A DNA stretch of 8,142 nucleotides from a bacterium. Its GTDB lineage: Bacteria; CG03. Every line of letters starts with the position of its first letter. The first letter of the stretch is position 1. Shown here one piece after another: positions 1 through 6,000 of this stretch. The stretch spans positions 1 through 8,142 of the forward strand of contig VMTI01000232.1 of NCBI GenBank assembly GCA_013791675.1, written 5' to 3'. The translations under genes and the position numbers were made by a program. The notes beneath the pieces were generated by a model. That model searched no databases. It saw only the letters and a list, made by a program, of their open reading frames with translations, and had not been told where the DNA came from.

Positions 1-3000
1 ACTGGTGGAACACAAATGCTGCGAGCGCTCCGCTTGTGGCGATAACGAGTGAAGATACAAACGCCGTTTTGCCGTCGGCTGCGGCGCTTTCCGGCGGCAG
101 CGCTTCTTTTAACTTCACTTTCAAAACAGCCAACACTTCATGGACGATAACAGCGTCAAATACAGACGGGGCGCTCACTTCGTCAGAGACCGCGAAGATA
201 CAGGTGAATCCCGCCGCCGCCGCAAAACTTCTGTGCCTTGTTCCAAATGAAACATATCAGCCGGGCACAGCTTCGGGCAAAGGCGTCGGAGTTATTTCTC
301 AAGTCGCAGGAGAACCTTTTGCCGTCACCGTTTACGGGGTGGATGCTAACTGGAATATTAACACAGCCGCCAATCAGACGGTAACTATAGGAACGCAAGA
401 CCCTTATGATATAGAACCAGCCGTACAGCCGCTTATAGACGGAACAACCGCTTTCACCGTAACTCTTGTGAGGGCATGGTCGTCATGGGTCGCCGCGAGC
501 GCCACCGGCCTTACCTCTTACACAACTCCGTCTATCGGCGTTTCCACAAACACGGCAGTAAAACTTATAGTTCTTGTGCCCGGGGTTGCGCACAACCCGG
601 GAGAATGGTCCGGCGCCGCGGCTCCTTACGGCCGTACGGGCGCGCCTTCCGTTCAAACGGCGGGAACAGGTTTTAGCGTGACTGTCATGGCCGTTGATAA
701 CTGGTGGAACAGACGTTATGACTCCGGTAACATAGTTAAAATAACCACGGAAGACCCGAACGACGATTTGTATTATGGTTTTAATCCAGCCGCCAAAGCT
801 CTTACCGACGGTATGGCGGTGTTTATATCCACAATGGTGACAAATGACCCTTCGGGAATAGGCAATCAGTGGAAGATAACCGTTTCTACGTCCGACGGCA
901 GCGCCCTATCTTCTGATATGTCCGCGGCGATTACGATGGCCTCCGGCGCGACTTCGCGGCTGCAGCTGCTGCTTCCGAACGAAATTTCCGCGCCCGGAAC
1001 GGATACCGGCCGCTCCGGCACGGTTTCCACTCAGACAGCGGGTGTGGAATTCACCGTTACGGTTAATGCCGCTGACCAGTATTGGAATTTTGTCAGCGCG
1101 CCGTCGCCGAATCCGCTTGTTAATATAGAGACGAGCGATCCATATGACCAGAATTGGGGGTTTGACCCGACAAATCAGCAGCTTCAAAGCGGTACGTTGC
1201 CGTTTAAGATTACAATGGTAACCGAAGGCGATTGGCGGGTTTACGGCTATCCAACAAATTACGGTTATACTCCGGCGACTTCGTCGCTGCTCCATGTCAA
1301 ATACGGCGCTGCCGCGAAATATCAGGTGCTACTTCCCACGCAGACAGCCGTCGCCGGTTCCGTTTCCGGCAAGTCCGGCGTTCCGAAAACCCAGACAGCC
1401 GGAATAGTTTTTACGGCGACCGTCAATGCCACTGATGCTTATTGGAACATTGTGCCAACGGTATCGCCGGCCGCGAACATAACCACCCACGATTCCTTTG
1501 ATACGAATCCCGGAAATGTACAGCTCATAAACGGTTCAACGACATTCCCTGTTATTATAAAAACCGCTTCCCACGGCATAGGCAGTTTCAGCTCAACGCA
1601 GACGGTTACGGCTTCGGGCGCTTACCAGAGCAATAAATCTTCCGTGTTCGGAGTAAACAGCTATACGCCGCAGAAACTTCTGCTTCTTGCCCCGGGCGAA
1701 AGATATGTGCCCGGGGACGTGTCTAATCTCGGCCGCGGGGGTTCTCCCGCCTCCCAGCCGGCCGGTGCGGTGTTTACTGTCACGGTTATTTCCTGCGACC
1801 AGTATTATAATCAGGCATCGACGAACACGAATATTACGATATATACGACCGATCCATACGATGACGAACCCGCGGACGCCCAGCTTGCGGGCGGATTCAA
1901 AACATTTAATATAACCATGAAACAAAAAGGTTATCAGCGAATCAGTTCTTCCGATACCGCTACCGTCGGAAAACTTGCCTGCTACACTTCTCAGGATATT
2001 CTTATAGGCTACGGTCCCGCTGTTAAACTGCAGGTTCTTTTAACCGGGGAAGATAGCGCCCCGGGCACCGCATCAGGTAAGACCGGAGGTTATTCTACGC
2101 CGACGGCAGGTGTGCCTTATAACATAACGGTCAACTGCGTTGACCAGTATTGGAACGTTAATCCTACGGCAAATCCGTGGGTGGGAATTGAGACATCGGA
2201 TCAATATGATACGGAACCTTCCTCGGCGGTTCTCGCAAGCGGTTATAAGATATTTTCTATTACACCCGTTACCGCGGGCGCACAGACCGTTATAGCTTCC
2301 GATGTGGACGGCACGGGTGATTATTATACAGCGAACCAGTCCACTGTTTTCAATGTCTTCCCCGCCGCGCTTGACAGAATCATAGCCATCCTTCCGGGTG
2401 AAACATACAATCCGGGGAATGTTCCTTCCGGAGGAAAAACCGGCGCGCCTTCCGGCCAGACCGCCGGATCCGTATTCCAGGCGATGGTTTATGCCACTGA
2501 CGAATATTACAATAAGGTTTCAACCAACTGCAGCATAGGCATCGTCACCGAAGACCCCTACGACGCGCATCCGGGCACTCTGTCTCTCGTGGCGGGGCAG
2601 TATCCTTTTGATATTGAAATGATTACTCACGGCTCATGGGATGTTTATGCCAAGGAAATCACTGAATCGCTGAACACTTATGATTATACGACTCCGAATG
2701 TAAATGTGGTCGCAGGGGCAGGTTCGCGGCTTGCCATAAAGCTTCAGGACCAGGCACTTGTGGAAGGCTACGGCATTACCGGAATTCCTGCTGTTCAGGA
2801 AGCCAATCAGACTGTGCAGTTTACAGTTTATTTGACTGATGTTCATTATAATATTGCTTCCGATACGCGCCCATGGGTGACTTTTGCCACAACAGACCCC
2901 AACGACAACCCGATAAATAACGGCGTACCCATCAGAATAGATGTAAACGGCCAGCTTGTTACGGCGTCTAAGCTCAAAACTTCTGTTGTCACCGGAGGCA

Positions 3001-6000
3001 GTAAAATCTACGCTTATTCGCAGGGCTTCAGCACAGGAACAACACCCGCGTTAATAGTCAATAACGCTGATTGTAAAAAACTGATTCTTGAGAATGCCGC
3101 CGGAGAAACGTTTCCTAATGCGGCTAAAATAATTAATGCCGGAGCCGCTCAGACGGTTGTTGTCAGCGCTAAAGATGATTATAACAATGTTTGCGCAGGG
3201 TCTAAAGATAAATATGGCGCATGGGTCGGCTATAAGGTGTTTGTGGACACGATTCATTTTACATCCGACACCGATTCCGACCCAACATACACGGGTATGC
3301 TTCCTGATCTGCCTTCGGATTATAGGTTCACGACTTCCGATAAAGGTAAACGCGAATTTACGAATCTGGTGGTTTTCTATAAGATGGGAGAAAACAGATG
3401 GTTAAAAGCGCAGGATATTTCTTATGGCCTTATAAACGGCGAGGCGACGGGAATTACCGTTCTTGCGGGAGCTTTGGGGACTTTTGTTGTTTCACCGACA
3501 GCGGCCACAACAGAAGTTATAGCAGGGAACTCCGTACAGATTATAGGGACAGCGGCGGATACTTTCGGTAATCCGAAGAAAGAGGCGGGGCTTTTTTGCA
3601 ATATAGAAATTTCAACAAGTATCAATAATGGTTTTCCGTCACTCAGTTGTTCAACCGCGACGACAAATGCCGACGGCGCAATAGGCGTGGATTCACAAAT
3701 ATGGTTTAATGTTTCAACCGTTAAAGGTGACGCAGCGCAAGTGCAGATAATATATTCAACAAACATATGGGGGGAAACGGGAAATATTGTAACGGGCGGC
3801 GGCACCCCCACTAAGTATGTAATTACCTCATATCCCCCGATAATGACCTGCAATGCCGCAAGTAGTTCAGACGGTTGGTCAACTAAGGCAAAGGTTCAAA
3901 GAAAAGACGCTTATAACAATATCACGGAAACGGGCGATTCTTACGTGCGGCTGCACACAAATTCCAATGATGTTTCCGAAGACGGCATAGGAGGCACTTC
4001 AAAACCCGGGATTTTTTACGCATTCCGCATTCCTAAGGCGGGTTATCTTGACCAGCCCCTTGAGGGGATAGCGCCTTATCAGGAACCGGATTATAGCGGT
4101 TACAGTGTTCTCATCCCCGGCGGTAAAAATTCCTGCGAGTTCTGGTACCATGAGGAAAAGGCCTCATGGGATACAATCGCCATTGCTTCATGGACGGTGA
4201 GAGTTGACGGCAAAACTATTGACGGAACGAATGCGGATTCATTTAATATCAGGGTTAATCCGAATGCCGTCAAAAAAATCAAGTTTACGACAGAAGCAAG
4301 GGTTTTGACCGCCGGAGCGACCAGCCAGGCTGAGGGTCTTAAGATTCAAATTCACACCCAGGACACTTTCGGTAACGAAAGAATTATGACGGATGATAAG
4401 GTGTGCGAACTTAAGGCGGAAAATACATCCCCCGGCAGATATCGTTTTTACGGCCCTAAGCTTGAAGAAAGCAATGTCTGGATTACGTCAAATACCGTTA
4501 TCACATTTTCAACAAACACTTATGAATCGTATTTCTGGTTTTCCTGTGATGTAACGGGTAATCCCGGTTTGCGGGTGATAGGGCCTTCGGGGTTTTCTTG
4601 GGAGGACGGTTATCAGGCGCAAACAGTGCTTCCCGCGCCTATTTCAAAGACAGTGTTTGTAACCCCCTCACAGGAACTTACCGCAGGCGTTACTTCGCAG
4701 ATAATGACTATTCAGACGCAGGATAAGTTCGGCAACCAGTCTCCTGTTCCTTCAGACGCGAACGGGGGAAATCCTGTAATTTTCAGTCTTTCGTCGCCTG
4801 AAGCTCCTTCTGGGCGATATGATTTTTCCGCTTCATCAGCCCCGTGGGTTTCAACCAGAACGGTTAGTATTCCCGTCGGGTCAGCGTCGGCGTCGTTTTA
4901 TTATGTAAATACAAAGAGCGCGCCAAGTTACGGATGGGAGATAAAGGCTGATGAGGGGGATATATACGCGGTTCCGCCTGTTTCCTACAGCCTTGGTTGG
5001 GCGCCGGCTATTCAATATGTGAAAGTTTTCGGAGGTACGATTTCTCAGGTGGTGGTTATTACGCCGCAGAGAAAAATTACAGCCGGCACCAAAAATTATC
5101 TGAATTACGGCGCGACCAACTATGTGTTTACAGCGGAGCTGAGGGATAAATTCGATAATACCTCAAAAGCTTTAGAAGCCGTACAGCTGCGGCTGACATC
5201 GGATTCATCTATTGCCGGTTTTGCGTCAACACCCAACCCTGCGGATTGGACGCAAAATATAGTTGTTATTACCTCGGGCACTCCATCCGTCGGGTTTTAT
5301 TACTACGACGAGATAGGGGGAACCCCGCAAATTGCTGTTAATGAAAATCCGGAAAGAGGCTGGACTTTGGCGATGCAGACGGTCAATGTGTATCCTAATG
5401 ACGCCGTGGCTTTTAAGATACAGCATGACGGCGCGGCCACGGTTTATGTGTCCGAAGACATAACTGTTTATGCCGTTGATGCATACGGCCCCGGAGGCGC
5501 GGGAAATGTGTGTACCGGCCATCCGCCGCTTGCGCGCCCCTACACCCCGTCTTCCGGATGGGTATATTATGTCGGGGTGGCGTCTTTCACATCTTCAGGT
5601 TCGGCTGTGGTTGAACCTTTGTCTTATAATTTCAGCGATGCCGTGACCGACTTACATCCGGGTATTTGTTATCCGAAGGTGAGGGACGAGAGCGTGACGG
5701 ATCCGCCGGATGTGATGCCTATCGTGATATCCGTCTATGATACAGCCGCCCCCATGATTGTGGGCACATCCGCGGAACTGACAATACAGGGAGCTATAGT
5801 GAAACCTTATATTGATCCTGAGACACAAAGGAGAGTGATGGAAATGGATGTTTATGGTTCCACGCGTATCTATCAGGGCGCGGTTAACAGGCTTATAGAG
5901 AGGCTTGACCTTAAGACAAATTCGGGTACTGGGATATGGACGGGCCTGCAGATAGACAATATAGGCGCAACTGTCGAAAGCGACATTTTGACCGTGCGTG

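Noticed and set aside
213..224. GCC-rich tract (GCCGCCGCCGCA) as a regulatory or hairpin element
   Set aside because: It simply codes a four-Ala inter-domain spacer, and similar Ala-rich ends occur before other units.
476..676. Short forward frames in other phases (476-676, 1232-1435, 1687-1914, 3136-3405)
   Set aside because: They overlap the continuous third frame, whose repeat register is unbroken there, and their products are Arg-rich or low-information.
225..2726. Regular spacing of about 350 bases suggesting a CRISPR array or DNA satellite
   Set aside because: The periodicity is at the protein level (115-126 codons), the DNA of the copies is diverged, and there are no short identical direct repeats with unique spacers.
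3422..3853. Reverse-strand open frame of 143 codons with a hydrophobic translation
   Set aside because: It is antisense to the Big_1-like unit R10, whose motifs are clear on the forward strand. Hydrophobicity is expected opposite Thr/Asn/Gly-rich codons, and no convincing ribosome-binding site was seen.
4272..4278. Run of seven A as a possible slippery or frameshift site
   Set aside because: The same frame carries recognisable repeat motifs before (I-R-V-N-P-N) and after (L-T-A-G-A-T-S-Q), so no frameshift is needed.
5761..5837. Possible gene boundary before the Q-G zone
   Set aside because: The reading frame continues without a stop and there is no terminator-like hairpin. Only an internal ribosome-binding-like site is present, reported separately as a finding.
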